This document shows, piece after piece, positions 53,951 through 63,930 of a stretch of 64,000 bases of DNA (its first letter is position 1; every line of letters begins with the position of its first letter). This DNA comes from an uncultured Roseovarius sp. (GTDB lineage Bacteria > Pseudomonadota > Alphaproteobacteria > Rhodobacterales > Rhodobacteraceae), in the NCBI GenBank assembly GCA_947497295.1, contig CANMFU010000005.1:97980-161979 (forward strand), written 5' to 3'. A program made the position numbers and the translations under genes. The notes under the pieces were generated by a model that saw only the letters and a list, made by a program, of their open reading frames with translations, was not told where the DNA came from and did not search any database.

Positions 53951-55081
53951 TCAGAGTTTGACTTTGCCGGGGAAATAATGATCGTAGGCCAGCCCATAAT
54001 CGGGCGAGTTCATCAGCTCGTAATACGAAACACGGCTGACCCACTCGCGCTGGCTGTCGAGGGTTTTTTTCATGAACGGATCGGCTTCCAGTTCCGGAAT
54101 CAGCTCGTCCCACGCCTTGAGCTGCGCGTCGAGGATTTCCTTCGAGGTGCGGTGTACGGTAACTCCGGCCTCGTTTTGCAGAAACTGAAGATCGGCCGAA
54201 TACCGGTCCATTGCCTTGGCGGTGTTGGCGGTCGAGGCCGCTTCGACCCCGTATTTCAGGATCGCCTGAAGGTCGGGGTCCAGATCCTCAAGGAAGGTTT
54301 TGGAGAACAGGAATTCGAAACTTTCCGAGGCCTGATGATAGGAGGACAGGTAATAGTTCTTTGCCACATCCTGCGCGCCGAAATCCTTGTCCGATGACGG
54401 GTTGTTGAATTCGAAGGCGTCGATCACGCCGCGCTCCATGGCGGGGACGATCTCGCCGCCCGGCAGCTGTGCCACGGACATGCCCAGCTTGGACATCAGA
54501 TCAGCGGCGAGGCCCACGGTCCGGTATTTGAACCCTTGCAGGTCGGCAACGGTGTTGACCTCCTCCTTGAACCAGCCGAAGGGCTGCGCGAACATCGGAA
54601 ACCCGAGATAGCCAACCACGTCAAGATTCATGTCATCCTGAAGCAATTCATTAAACAGCTCCTGACCTCCGCCCTGATAGAACCACGACAGCATCGTCGT
54701 GGCCGAGCCGCCAAAGACCGGGCCAGTGCCAAAGAGCGACGCTGCCTTGTTCTTGCCATACCAGTAGACGGGCACCGAATGTGCGGCATCGATCAAGCCA
54801 TCATTCACGGCGTCCAGCACCTGAAACGCGGCAACCACCGCGCCCGCCGGCAGAACATCCACCTTGAGGCGACCGCCTGACATCTCTTCGACGCGGGTGG
54901 CGTAATCGCGCGCAAATTCCTGCCAGATATTGGCGTCGTTCCACGATGTCTGCATCTTGATGACAATCGGCGATTGAGCAAGGACGGCCGGTGCAGCAAG
55001 CATGCTGCCGGTTGCAACACCCCCGGCAAGAGCCGATTTCGTCAGAAATGAGCGTCGGTTAAAAATTTGATTATTCGACAT
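53951..55081 (-). CDS. TRAP periplasmic binding protein, TakP-like
   Basis: 376 aa. Twin-arginine-type signal (NRRSFLTKSAL...) with GGAGGAG upstream of the ATG. Strong similarity in recall to the 2-keto-acid-binding protein TakP of Rhodobacter: GYLGFPMFAQPFGWFK, KYRTVGLAADL and GGEIVPAMERGVIDAFEFNN. Likely ligand a 2-keto acid or similar carboxylate, but related FcbT1-type proteins bind aromatic acids. Confidence 0.88.
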   Translation of the reverse strand: MSNNQIFNRRSFLTKSALAGGVATGSMLAAPAVLAQSPIVIKMQTSWNDANIWQEFARDYATRVEEMSGGRLKVDVLPAGAVVAAFQVLDAVNDGLIDAAHSVPVYWYGKNKAASLFGTGPVFGGSATTMLSWFYQGGGQELFNELLQDDMNLDVVGYLGFPMFAQPFGWFKEEVNTVADLQGFKYRTVGLAADLMSKLGMSVAQLPGGEIVPAMERGVIDAFEFNNPSSDKDFGAQDVAKNYYLSSYHQASESFEFLFSKTFLEDLDPDLQAILKYGVEAASTANTAKAMDRYSADLQFLQNEAGVTVHRTSKEILDAQLKAWDELIPELEADPFMKKTLDSQREWVSRVSYYELMNSPDYGLAYDHYFPGKVKL

Positions 55082-55626
55082 GTTTTCTCCTCCCAGAGCG
55101 ATTGATCGTTCATTTTTCGCAAGGCAGTCAAGCGACGACGATCTAACGCGTTACCCTAACGCCTCGATTTTGCTTGGCAAGTAAACAGCCACGACAGGAG
55201 AGAGAAAAGTCAGCAACGCTCGCGTATTCTTCGCCTCGATAGCCGGTCAAGCGACACGGATGAAACCTTACATCATATTGATTTTGATTCACTATTCTAC
55301 AGAACGTGCAGGAAAATCTGCGCGCCGCGCCATTCTGCATATACGGTGAGGAGGGGGTTGAGCCGTTTATCCTACTGCTGATCGGGACGGTCACGGTGCG
55401 TCTGCGCTTCCCGATGCGAAAGGCGCAAGACGGCTATTCTAGACCCTCGTGGCAGCCCGCAATGCCAAATCATCCTACCGCAGCGCCACCACCACTCGTA
55501 TGTGAAGCAAGGAGCAGGCAGAGTGACCGCATTTGCATTGACGGGCCGGGCTGGCTCGGGCATCGAACGCTGGGCGGGGCGCGGTCTGATGTCAAAGCGA
55601 GAACCCGCATTGGAAAATTTGTGACA
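55082..55626. promoter_or_regulatory. Divergent intergenic region between TRAP operon and EamA gene
   Basis: About 545 bp. It must contain the TRAP operon promoter, but I cannot identify hexamers confidently. The open frame that extends the EamA gene upstream to 55306 is arginine- and proline-rich without membrane or domain character and is probably non-coding. No RNA gene seen. Confidence 0.45.
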
Positions 55627-56517
55627 ATGGCGATTGCAACTGGCCGCAAGGCAAACCTGCATGGCAGTATGCTAATGATCACTGCGATGGCAATTTTTGC
55701 CATTGAGGACGCATTTATCAAAGCAGCGTCCGAAACGCTTCCGGTCGGTCAAATCCTGATAATTTTTGGCTCAGGGGGGGCTTTCGTATTCGCCTGCCTG
55801 GCGTTTATGAACCAAGAACCATTGTTCAGGCGCGACGTCATCTCACGCCCGATGCGGATTCGCGTGATATTCGAGATCACCGGCCGATTGTTCTACACAC
55901 TTTCCATATCCTTGATCCCACTGTCGGCAGTGACCGTGATCTTGCAGGCGACCCCTCTTGTCGTTGTCGCCGGAGCGGCCTTGGTCTTTGGCGAAAAGGT
56001 GGGATGGCGTCGATGGATCGCAATCTTCACGGGATTGATCGGGGTAATGATCGTCGTACAGCCTGGAACCGATAGTTTCTCCGTGCTCTCGGTTTTAGCG
56101 ATTATCGGAATGATTGGATTTGCGGGCCGCGATTTAGCCTCCCGCGCCGCTCCTGCCTCGCTCAGTACTTTAGTCCTTGGATTTTACGGATTTCTGGCAA
56201 TCGTCATTGCGGGCGCGTTATTTATCATCTGGCAGCCGACCCCTTTTGTGCAACCCAGTTTCGAGGCTAATTTTTACGTGCTCGGGGCGGTACTGGCAGG
56301 CGCCATCGCCTATTCATGCCTGATGAAAGCAATGCGGACCGGAGAGGTTTCAGCCGTAACGCCGTTCAGATATTCACGGCTACTATTCGGAATATCTCTG
56401 GGCGTGGTGTTGTTTGGCGAGCAGTTGAGCTTCGCGATGCTGGCAGGATCAAGTTTGATCGTTCTTTCAGGTCTTTTTATTCTCTGGCGCGGCAGACGCG
56501 TCAGCGTTTTAAAATAG
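55627..56517 (+). CDS. EamA/DMT-family transporter
   Basis: 296 aa from ATG 55627; the frame is open from 55306 but only this part has the ten-span DMT pattern. Two EamA halves are visible (MLMITAMAIFAIEDAFIKAAS and VLGAVLAGAIAYSCLMKAMRTGE), with ITGRLFYTLSISLIPLSAVTVILQATPL. DMT proteins export metabolites or drugs; substrate unknown. Base composition is less GC-rich than in the genes to its left. Confidence 0.88.
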   Translation: MAIATGRKANLHGSMLMITAMAIFAIEDAFIKAASETLPVGQILIIFGSGGAFVFACLAFMNQEPLFRRDVISRPMRIRVIFEITGRLFYTLSISLIPLSAVTVILQATPLVVVAGAALVFGEKVGWRRWIAIFTGLIGVMIVVQPGTDSFSVLSVLAIIGMIGFAGRDLASRAAPASLSTLVLGFYGFLAIVIAGALFIIWQPTPFVQPSFEANFYVLGAVLAGAIAYSCLMKAMRTGEVSAVTPFRYSRLLFGISLGVVLFGEQLSFAMLAGSSLIVLSGLFILWRGRRVSVLK

Positions 56518-56844
56518 GCAACGCGGTGCGGCATACATGTTTCCAATGTAGTACCTATCGGTCACAGAGCGGATGACAACGGACCTGCGCCGCTCAGGCG
56601 GGGCAAATCCCGGCCCGGTTTATCGCCGCTTCGATACGCATACGCGTGAGCGATCCGCTGGTTTAGGGGTTCGCGGGCGCTTCCGGTTACTGGATGTCTG
56701 TCACGCGTGACCACGCTGCGCCTGATGGAAGAAGATCGGGCTTTGCTGATGTTGAACAAAAACCCCTACAAGTTGAAGTGTTAAGACCGCCGTAACGCCT
56801 GACCTGCTACCCATGATCTTGGGTGAGTTAAAAAGGTGGTGGAG
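56518..56844. promoter_or_regulatory. Region upstream of motB-like gene with a CtrA-like site
   Basis: About 327 bp without a gene. At 56781-56795 TTAA-GACCGCC-GTAA matches the CtrA consensus TTAA-N7-TTAA with one mismatch, about 50 bp before the motB-like start. CtrA commonly drives flagellar genes in alphaproteobacteria. Confidence 0.5.
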
Positions 56845-57684
56845 ATGAGCGCGCAAGGAAATGCGGCGCCAGTCATCATCAAGAGAAAGAAAATAATTGT
56901 CGCTGGCGGGCACCATGGTGGTGCCTGGAAAGTTGCCTATGCCGACTTTGTAACAGCGATGATGGCTTTTTTCCTTTTGATGTGGCTGCTGAACGCAACA
57001 ACGGAAAAACAACGTAAAGGTCTGGCTGATTATTTCAGCCCGACAGTGCCAATCAGCCGGGTTTCCAGCGGAGGAAACGGCCATTTCGGCGGCGAGAGTG
57101 TCTTTGCCGAGGATACGCTGTCCAATGATGGAACAGGCGCGTCCAAGCGGTACGCAACAGAATCCCGTCAGGCGCGTGGCGAAACTGGCATTGACTTGCA
57201 GGCCGAGCAAGAGATGCAAGAACTCAAGCAAAAAATTGACAGTGCGCTACGCGGCACCAATGGCGAAAGCATGAGTTCGCCCGATTTGGAGCGGCACATT
57301 ATTACGCGGGTAACGGACGAGGGATTACTGATTGAATTGTTCGACACCACCGATGGCGGTTTGTTTGAGCAAGGATTGGACCAGCCCACGGGTTTGTTAA
57401 AACAGCTGGTGACCTTTTTGGGCGAGGTATCGGATCTGGTCACGAATAATGTCGCAGTCGAGGCGCATATTCGCGCTGCACCTGTCATTCTCAGGGATAA
57501 CCCGGTCTGGGATCTGTCGGCGGCTCGCGCCCAAAGGATGCGTATTATGCTGACTGGAAGTGGGTTGGATGCGGGCCGAATCAGCCGCGTGACTGGTCAT
57601 GCAGACCGTGCCCCAGCTGTTGATGACCCCATGGCAGTGCGGAACAATCGGTTGAAAGTCATTTTTCTGCGCAATGGCGCCTGA
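56845..57684 (+). CDS. MotB-like flagellar motor protein
   Basis: 279 aa from ATG 56845; two GTG codons just upstream are alternatives. The N-terminus has the MotB plug and membrane helix WKVAYADFVTAMMAFFLLMWLL, with the proton-accepting Asp. A linker and a C-terminal OmpA-like domain follow, with WDLSAARAQRM and RNNRLKVIFLR. The usual peptidoglycan-binding EGHTDS segment reads EAHIRAAP, so the canonical Asp/Thr contact residues are altered. MotA is not in the window. Begins the flagellar block with flgE-flgK-flgL-flgI. Confidence 0.88.
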   Translation: MSAQGNAAPVIIKRKKIIVAGGHHGGAWKVAYADFVTAMMAFFLLMWLLNATTEKQRKGLADYFSPTVPISRVSSGGNGHFGGESVFAEDTLSNDGTGASKRYATESRQARGETGIDLQAEQEMQELKQKIDSALRGTNGESMSSPDLERHIITRVTDEGLLIELFDTTDGGLFEQGLDQPTGLLKQLVTFLGEVSDLVTNNVAVEAHIRAAPVILRDNPVWDLSAARAQRMRIMLTGSGLDAGRISRVTGHADRAPAVDDPMAVRNNRLKVIFLRNGA

Positions 57685-57748
57685 GGGTCTCCGTCCAACG
57701 CGGCAAAGGGCCGGACACGCAAATATGTGTTACGCATGATTTGGTCTG

Positions 57749-57763
57749 TTAGCGCGATGTTAA
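57749..57763. promoter_or_regulatory. CtrA-like site upstream of flgE
   Basis: TTAG-CGCGATG-TTAA, one mismatch to TTAA-N7-TTAA, 57 bp before the flgE ATG. Together with the similar site before motB it supports CtrA control of this cluster. Confidence 0.5.
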
Positions 57764-57820
57764 AGGATCGGACGTATGTCTGGTGTCAGACGAAAGTCGA
57801 TGCAGTAGAAAGGCGTATTA

Positions 57821-59125
57821 ATGACAATTTCTTCATCGCTCAATGCCGGTGTGGCGGCGCTCAGCGCGAACGCAACGCGCCTCGCCGCCATTTCGGACAA
57901 TATCGCGAACTCGGCAACCTATGGCTACAAACGCGTTGAAACTGATTTTCAGTCGATGGTCATCAGCGGCAATGGTGGAAGCTATTCGGCCGGCGGTGTG
58001 CGGTCGTCGACACAGCGCCTGATCGATCAGGGCGGATCGCTGACCACGACATCGAACGCCACAGATCTGGCCGTACGCGGCCGCGGTATGCTGCCCGTCG
58101 CGCGCGCCAGCCAGGTTGAAGCCGGAAATGGGTCAACCCAGATGTTGTTGACGACCACTGGATCGTTCCGTACGGACGCCAATGGTTTCCTCAAGACGGA
58201 CAGTGGCCTCGTCCTGATGGGATGGCCCGCCAATCCAGATGGGACGATTCCTAGTTTTCCCCGCGATACTGCCGATGGGCTGGAGCCGGTTCAGATCAAC
58301 ATCAATCAAATGACCGGCGAGCCGACGACATCGATAAACTTGGGCCTGAACCTGCCGGCGACGGAGACCAACGCCACGTCGGCTGGCATGCCGCAGCAAC
58401 TGCAGGTTGAGTATTTTGACAACTTGGGCAAGCCTGAAAGTGTGCAGGTAGATTTCACCCCGACCATTCCCGGAACTGGCAATTCGAACGAATGGACGAT
58501 GACTATGACGGATTCGGCGCAGGCCGGCGCGGTCATCGGTGAATACACCCTCTCTTTCGATGATGGCCGCACGTCTGGCGGAACCCTGCTAAATGTGGCG
58601 ACCGGTGCTGTTGGCGGGACATATGATGCTGCTACTGGGTCTGTCATCGTCAACGTCGCGGGTGGCCCGATAGAGGTAAATATCGGCGAGTTGGGCGCAC
58701 CGGACGGACTGACCCAATTGGGAAGCACATTTGCACCGTTGCCGGTTTCCAAAAATGGCTCACCGGTCGGTAATATGATGTCAGCCGAGGTCGACGAAAA
58801 CGGCTTTGTCCATGCCTCCTTTGACACCGGGGTCACACGGATCATCTACCAAGTGCCGCTGGTTGACCTTCCAAATCCGAACGGGATGGTAACGCTGGAT
58901 CAACAGACCTACTTGCCGTCACCGGACAGCGGTGCATTCTTCCTATGGGATGCAGGCGACGGACCGACAGGGGATGTCGTCTCATTCGCACGCCAAGAGA
59001 GCGCAACCGACGTTGCCGGCGAGTTGACAGACATGATCCAAACGCAGCGGGCCTACTCCTCCAACGCGAAGGTCATCCAGACAGTCGACGAAATGTTGCA
59101 GGAAACCACAAATATCAAGCGCTGA
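57821..59125 (+). CDS. flgE: Flagellar hook protein FlgE
   Basis: 434 aa. The rod/hook N-terminal motif SLNAGVAALSANATRLAAISDNIANSATYGYKR and the C-terminal TDMIQTQRAYSSNAKVIQTVDEMLQETTNIKR are complete. The middle contains the FlgE D2 region. It polymerises into the universal joint of the flagellum. AAAGG precedes the ATG. Confidence 0.96.
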   Translation: MTISSSLNAGVAALSANATRLAAISDNIANSATYGYKRVETDFQSMVISGNGGSYSAGGVRSSTQRLIDQGGSLTTTSNATDLAVRGRGMLPVARASQVEAGNGSTQMLLTTTGSFRTDANGFLKTDSGLVLMGWPANPDGTIPSFPRDTADGLEPVQININQMTGEPTTSINLGLNLPATETNATSAGMPQQLQVEYFDNLGKPESVQVDFTPTIPGTGNSNEWTMTMTDSAQAGAVIGEYTLSFDDGRTSGGTLLNVATGAVGGTYDAATGSVIVNVAGGPIEVNIGELGAPDGLTQLGSTFAPLPVSKNGSPVGNMMSAEVDENGFVHASFDTGVTRIIYQVPLVDLPNPNGMVTLDQQTYLPSPDSGAFFLWDAGDGPTGDVVSFARQESATDVAGELTDMIQTQRAYSSNAKVIQTVDEMLQETTNIKR

Positions 59126-59187
59126 TAACCACTGATCGGCGCGGGCAAGGTCTTGCACACGCGCCACGTTGACCGAAAGGTATTCTG

Positions 59188-60633
59188 ATGAGCATTACCT
59201 CCGCCATGTCCAGCGCTTTGAGCGGACTGACCGCCAACTCCCGCGCCGCCAGCGTCGTGGCGTCTAACCTGGCAAACATACAGACCGAAGGGTATGGCCG
59301 CCGCGATTTGACGCTGAGCCATGACCGCCATGGCGGCGTTAAGGTCATCGGTATATCCCGCCACGTCGACCCTGGGGTTCTATCGGATCGGCGTTTGGCC
59401 GACGGCGCCCTGTCGCACAGCGAGACGCGCGCGACCTTCTTGCAGGCGGTGCAGTCAACTGTAGGCACACCAGATCAGCCAGGGTCACTGTCCGCGCGGG
59501 TCGCAGAACTTGAGGCGGCGCTCGTTTCTGCCGCCAGCCGCCCGGACGCGAACGATCGCCTGCAGGCGGTTTCATTGCGGGCCGCGGAACTGGTTCAGGG
59601 GTTCAACGCGGCCTCTACGGAAATTCAAGACCAAAGGATGGCCGCTGAAGAGGGCATCGCAGTAGCGGTCCGGAGTTTGAACGTAGACCTTGCACAAGTG
59701 CACGACCTGAATTTGCATATCCAGGCCGCGCAACGTGGCGGTGCAGATAGCTCGAGTTTGCTAGATCACAGGCAAGCTGTGATAGACCGCATCGCTGACC
59801 TCATTTCGGTGCGTGAGGTGCCTAGGGGCGACGGCGCTGTAGCGCTTATGACACCGCGCGGCACGCTTCTAGTTGACGGATCATTCGCCAAACTGGATTT
59901 TACTCGTAGCAATACTGTCCTTCCACACATGACCGTTGATGCCGGATTGCTATCCGGCATTACAATCAACGGTCAGGAGGTTACGCTTGGCGGCCCGCTT
60001 AGTTCAATCGGCGGCGGTCGCCTATCTGCACTTTTCGAAGTGCGCGATACCTTGGCGGAGAACGCGCAGAGTCAACTTGATGCTGTAGCGCGGAACGTGA
60101 TTGAGCGATTTCAAGACTCGTCTTTCGATCTGACGCGCGCGCCCGGAGCCACAGGATTATTAACGGATGACGGTGCTGTTTTTGACAGCGCAAATGAGGT
60201 CGGTATTGCTGGTCGCCTGAGGCTAAATGGTCTTGTGGATCCGCGCGGCGCTAACGAGATGTGGCGCCTGCGCGATGGCCTTGGGGCTGGGGGCCCTGGC
60301 CCAACAGGTAATGCGACCTTGCTAGCGGCAACATCCGACGCGCTATCGGCGCGAAATATAGCTGTATCTGGTAATATGGGCAGCGGCGCAGGCACCGTCG
60401 CTCAGCATGTCGACCGTTTAGTATCGCATCTGGCCCAATCTACCCAAGCGCAAGACCGCGCTACAAGCTATGCAGCCGTTCGGCAATCTGAGTTGCAAAC
60501 GCGGCTTTTCAGTGACGGAGTAAATTCCGACGCTGAAACGCAACGCCTTCTATTGATCGAACAAGCATATGGCGCCAACGCCCGTATGATCAAGACGCTT
60601 GACGAAATGATGCAAACCATTCTGGGGATCTGA
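59188..60633 (+). CDS. flgK: Hook-filament junction protein FlgK
   Basis: 481 aa. SSALSGLTANSRAASVVASNLANIQTEGYGRR at the N-terminus and LLLIEQAYGANARMIKTLDEMMQTILGI at the C-terminus are FlgK/FlgE-family coiled-coil ends. It forms the first ring of the hook-filament junction. Three bases separate it from flgL. Confidence 0.94.
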   Translation: MSITSAMSSALSGLTANSRAASVVASNLANIQTEGYGRRDLTLSHDRHGGVKVIGISRHVDPGVLSDRRLADGALSHSETRATFLQAVQSTVGTPDQPGSLSARVAELEAALVSAASRPDANDRLQAVSLRAAELVQGFNAASTEIQDQRMAAEEGIAVAVRSLNVDLAQVHDLNLHIQAAQRGGADSSSLLDHRQAVIDRIADLISVREVPRGDGAVALMTPRGTLLVDGSFAKLDFTRSNTVLPHMTVDAGLLSGITINGQEVTLGGPLSSIGGGRLSALFEVRDTLAENAQSQLDAVARNVIERFQDSSFDLTRAPGATGLLTDDGAVFDSANEVGIAGRLRLNGLVDPRGANEMWRLRDGLGAGGPGPTGNATLLAATSDALSARNIAVSGNMGSGAGTVAQHVDRLVSHLAQSTQAQDRATSYAAVRQSELQTRLFSDGVNSDAETQRLLLIEQAYGANARMIKTLDEMMQTILGI

Positions 60634-60636
60634 CTC

Positions 60637-61644
60637 ATGAGTTTTCACGCGATAGGTGACCTTGCACAATTTATGACCAAACGGCGGCACAGTGCGACTT
60701 TGCAATTGCAGATCGGACGTCTGAGCCAGGAGTTATCCACTGGCAAGGCATCCGATGTTACACGCAGTCAGAACGCAAGCTTTGGGTATCTAGCCGATGT
60801 GGAGCATCAAATTGTCCTAAACTCAGCCTTTAATGCGGCCGCGAAAGAGGCGTCGATTCAAGCGAGTGCAATGCAATCTGTCCTCGATTTAGTTCAGACA
60901 AAAGTGACAGAGATGTCCGACACTGCACTTCTGGCTGGACATGGATTAAATGGCCCGGCTCTTGCAAATGCGTCCGCAACTGCGCGGGGGGCTCTGGATA
61001 GTATTGTTGCGGCCTTGAACACTAGTGTTGCGGGACGACCTGTTTTTGGCGGCACTAACCTGAATCGCGCACCATTGGTTAGCAGTGATGATTTGATTGA
61101 CGCAATTATTTCCACAACGTCTTTGGCAAGTGATGCGGCGTCTGTCATTGCAGCAATTGATAACTTTTTCGATACGCCTGGCGGCGACTTTGACACGAAT
61201 ATCTACGTAGGAGGGGATCAAGATTTTTCTGCCTTTCAGTTGGGTGCGGGAGAATCCGTGAGGTTGTCGATCCGGGCCGATGACGATGCGTTGAAAGCTG
61301 TGCTCAAAGATATGGCCATTGCTGCGATTGCGGGCGACCCCTCATTGTCGTTGAGCCGCGACGAGCGTTTGTCGCTGCTCCACACCGCAGGCAATGCAAT
61401 GATGTCTTCTGTCGACGGGGTAATTCAGATCAGGTCAGACCTCGGCGCCGCCGAAGCGCGGATCGATCAGTCAGTCGCACGTATCGGCGCCGAAAGATCA
61501 AGTCTAACGATTACCCAGAACGAGCTGACATCGGTCGATTTGTTCGAGACGGCAACCGCTCTGGAGCAGGCGCAGCTTCAACTGGAAACAATTTATACAC
61601 TCACCGCGCGGACATCGCGCCTGAATTTGGCGAATTTCCTTTGA
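60637..61644 (+). CDS. flgL: Hook-filament junction protein FlgL
   Basis: 335 aa. Flagellin-like N- and C-terminal helices: LQLQIGRLSQELSTGKASDV, and LFETATALEQAQLQLETIYTLTARTSRLNLANFL at the end. Lower GC than the nitric oxide and BMC genes. Its TGA overlaps the TTG start of flgI. Confidence 0.93.
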   Translation: MSFHAIGDLAQFMTKRRHSATLQLQIGRLSQELSTGKASDVTRSQNASFGYLADVEHQIVLNSAFNAAAKEASIQASAMQSVLDLVQTKVTEMSDTALLAGHGLNGPALANASATARGALDSIVAALNTSVAGRPVFGGTNLNRAPLVSSDDLIDAIISTTSLASDAASVIAAIDNFFDTPGGDFDTNIYVGGDQDFSAFQLGAGESVRLSIRADDDALKAVLKDMAIAAIAGDPSLSLSRDERLSLLHTAGNAMMSSVDGVIQIRSDLGAAEARIDQSVARIGAERSSLTITQNELTSVDLFETATALEQAQLQLETIYTLTARTSRLNLANFL

Positions 61645-62756
61645 TACAGCTTTATCAAACCATCCTAAGCATCTTGGCGATCAGCTTATTAAGCGTGAGC
61701 TCCGTCTCAGCAACTCAAATTCGAATCAAAGACCTTGTTGAATTTGATGGGGTGCGCGGAAACGACCTGATCGGATATGGTTTAGTTGTCGGGTTGAACG
61801 GTACCGGAGATGGCCTCAGGAACGCTCCTTTTACCGAAGAAATCATGTCAAACATCCTTGAACGTTTAGGCGTAAACGTCGCCGGCGAGCAATTTCGTCC
61901 AAAGAACGTTGCGGCAGTTCTGGTCACTGCCACTCTCCCGCCTTTCGCGCGTGCCGGAGGACAGGTCGATGTAACCGTGTCGGCAATCGGGGACGCAGAC
62001 AGTTTGCTTGGTGGCACCCTTGTGATGACGCCTCTAAATGCGGCAGATGGTCAGATTTATGCCGTTGCACAGGGAACAATAATTGCCGGTGGCGCAGTGG
62101 CCAAGGGTGATGCGGCGACGGTCACTCAAGGGGTTCCAACATCGGGAACTATTCCTTCTGGTGCGCGCGTGGAACGAGAAATTGCATTCGAATTGGATTC
62201 GCTCGACACGTTGCGTCTCGCGCTGCGTGAGCCTGATTTCACGACAGCGGTACGTATAGAATCCGTGATTAACGGAAGTTTTGGCCGGTCTGTTGCCGTC
62301 ATGTTGGACAGTGGAACTGTGCGCTTGGATATTGGTCGAACGCGAATGACTTCACCAGCACATGCGTTAGCTAGGATTGAAAACCTATTGGTTGAGCCAG
62401 AACGCAAGGCGCGGGTCGTTGTCGATCAGCGATCGGGAACGATCGTCATGGGGCAGAATGTGAGGATCAGCCGTATCGCCGTCTCCCAAGGTAATTTAAC
62501 GTTGCGCGTCCAAGAAGCGCCGCTCGCAATTCAGCCCAACCCGTTTGCTGAGGGTGAAACGATGGTCGTTCCACGAACGAATGTCGACATCGAGGAGGAA
62601 CCGGGGATCGGCCTAGCCGAGGTGCCACCGGGTACGACCCTTGCAGAAGTGGTAGCAGGCTTGAACGCACTCGGAGTTGCACCGCGTGATATGATTGATA
62701 TCTTGAAAAGCATTAAGGCGGCAGGCGCACTGCACGCCGAATTTGTAGTGCGCTGA
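61641..62756 (+). CDS. flgI: Flagellar P-ring protein FlgI
   Basis: 371 aa. TTG start (61641) in a TTGA overlap with flgL; no separate ribosome site, so it is probably translated by coupling. Signal peptide (about 1-24), then RIKDLVEFDGVRGNDLIGYGLVVGLNGTGDG, the FlgI signature. The normal C-terminus ILKSIKAAGALHAEFVVR is complete, with an IS remnant starting directly after the stop. Confidence 0.95.
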   Translation: MIQLYQTILSILAISLLSVSSVSATQIRIKDLVEFDGVRGNDLIGYGLVVGLNGTGDGLRNAPFTEEIMSNILERLGVNVAGEQFRPKNVAAVLVTATLPPFARAGGQVDVTVSAIGDADSLLGGTLVMTPLNAADGQIYAVAQGTIIAGGAVAKGDAATVTQGVPTSGTIPSGARVEREIAFELDSLDTLRLALREPDFTTAVRIESVINGSFGRSVAVMLDSGTVRLDIGRTRMTSPAHALARIENLLVEPERKARVVVDQRSGTIVMGQNVRISRIAVSQGNLTLRVQEAPLAIQPNPFAEGETMVVPRTNVDIEEEPGIGLAEVPPGTTLAEVVAGLNALGVAPRDMIDILKSIKAAGALHAEFVVR

Positions 62757-63246
62757 CGCTTTGTTGCGCAAATCGGGTGAAGGACGATCTTCCTCCTTCG
62801 CCAGAAACACTTAACCGCAGGTTCCGTGACAGGTATGCCAAAAGCCGTATAGCGGTCGAGGACGGCGATGCTGATCTGGATTTCCGCGACCTGCCGATCA
62901 AAGTCCCTCACCATCAGCGATTGGCCGAATAGTTTTTACAATGCCTCTTCGTTTCGACGCGGCTACTGCGCTTGTAGCTGCTACAGCGTCGCCAAACGGT
63001 GCGTCCCAGATATCGTTGCGCATTGACCGTATCGTTGCGGCCAATAGCGTCGGCGCTGGTCGGTCTCCAAGGCTTTGCATTCCTACGCGGCAGGATCACT
63101 GCATGGGCGTTTCTGGCGGCGACCGCTTGATGGCATTTTCGCGTGTCGTATGCCTCATCTGCGGTGACACTGCCAATGTCCTGATCATGAGGCTTTGGGT
63201 TCAAAAAGTGTCGGCAGCATTGGCGCATCACCGGGCTTGCTACTGA
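62757..63246 (-). pseudogene. IS5-family (IS903-group-like) transposase remnant
   Basis: A terminal-repeat-like sequence, GCTTTGTTGCGCAAATC, begins one base after the flgI stop. On the minus strand the C-terminal half of an IS5-type transposase is readable in pieces: DQDIGSVTADEAYDTRKCH and RNAKPWRPTSADAIGRN in one frame, then after a frameshift near 62925 MVRDFDRQVAEIQISIAVL. A second frameshift lies near 63200 (DAPMLPTL in the other frame). The N-terminal half is missing. Non-functional. Confidence 0.85.
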
Positions 63247-63930
63247 TCTTGCCCCCGTTTCACCGGACACTCAGGCGGTTGCGGTTTGGGCTGCGATGAA
63301 CTCGCGTGGTGAGCGGATCTTCAGCCTCGAGCGCGGGTGGTTTTCCTTGTCGTCCTCGAACCACCCGGCAATCAATCCAAGGACGGTCGCGGCGTCAGGC
63401 AGCGGCGTGACGTTTACGTAATCGCGCTTCAGGGTGTTGACGAAAGCCTCGGATATTCCATACTCTGCGGGCCCTTCTCCGGCGTGTAGCAACGTTTCAG
63501 GCCGAGCTGGCGCGCGAAGCTGCCGGTGTCCCTGGCGATATAGGGTGATCCATTATCGCTTAGTATCTCGACCTGATACGGTGCGCGATGACCGCCAAAC
63601 CGCGCCTCCACCGCTGCCAGCATCATGTCGCGCACTTCCGATCCGATGGTGCCTGCGTTCACGACCGCGCACCAGGCGATGATCTCGCGGTCGTGAGCAT
63701 CGATGATGAAAGCGCCGCGAATGATGTCGCCGTTCTAACAGGTGAACTCAAAGCCGTCGCTGCACCATCGCAGGTTCGATCGCATTGTCACGATCTTGCC
63801 GTTGTGCGTGCGATCGGACCGTTCGGTGTAGTGGCGTGCCAGCAGCAGGTTCTGGGCCTGGATGATCCGGTAAACGCGTTTGTAGTTAACAGGTGCTGCG
63901 CCTGTGGTGCGCAACTGCCGGTTTGAACCG
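63247..63930 (-). pseudogene. IS3-family transposase (OrfB) remnant
   Basis: From about 63910 downwards the minus strand reads APVNYKRVYRIIQAQ, RSNLRWCSDGFEFTC, then TAG (63735-63737) where related elements have Trp. It continues HDREIIAWCAVVNAG and ILSDNGSPYIARDTGSFARQ. A frameshift near 63480 is followed by ISEAFVNTLKRDYV and RSPREFIAAQTATA with its own stop at 63271. The integrase DDE core is recognisable but the 5' part is truncated. An end-like TGTCCGGTGAAAC lies at about 63255-63268, so this element may have inserted into the IS5 remnant. Confidence 0.85.
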
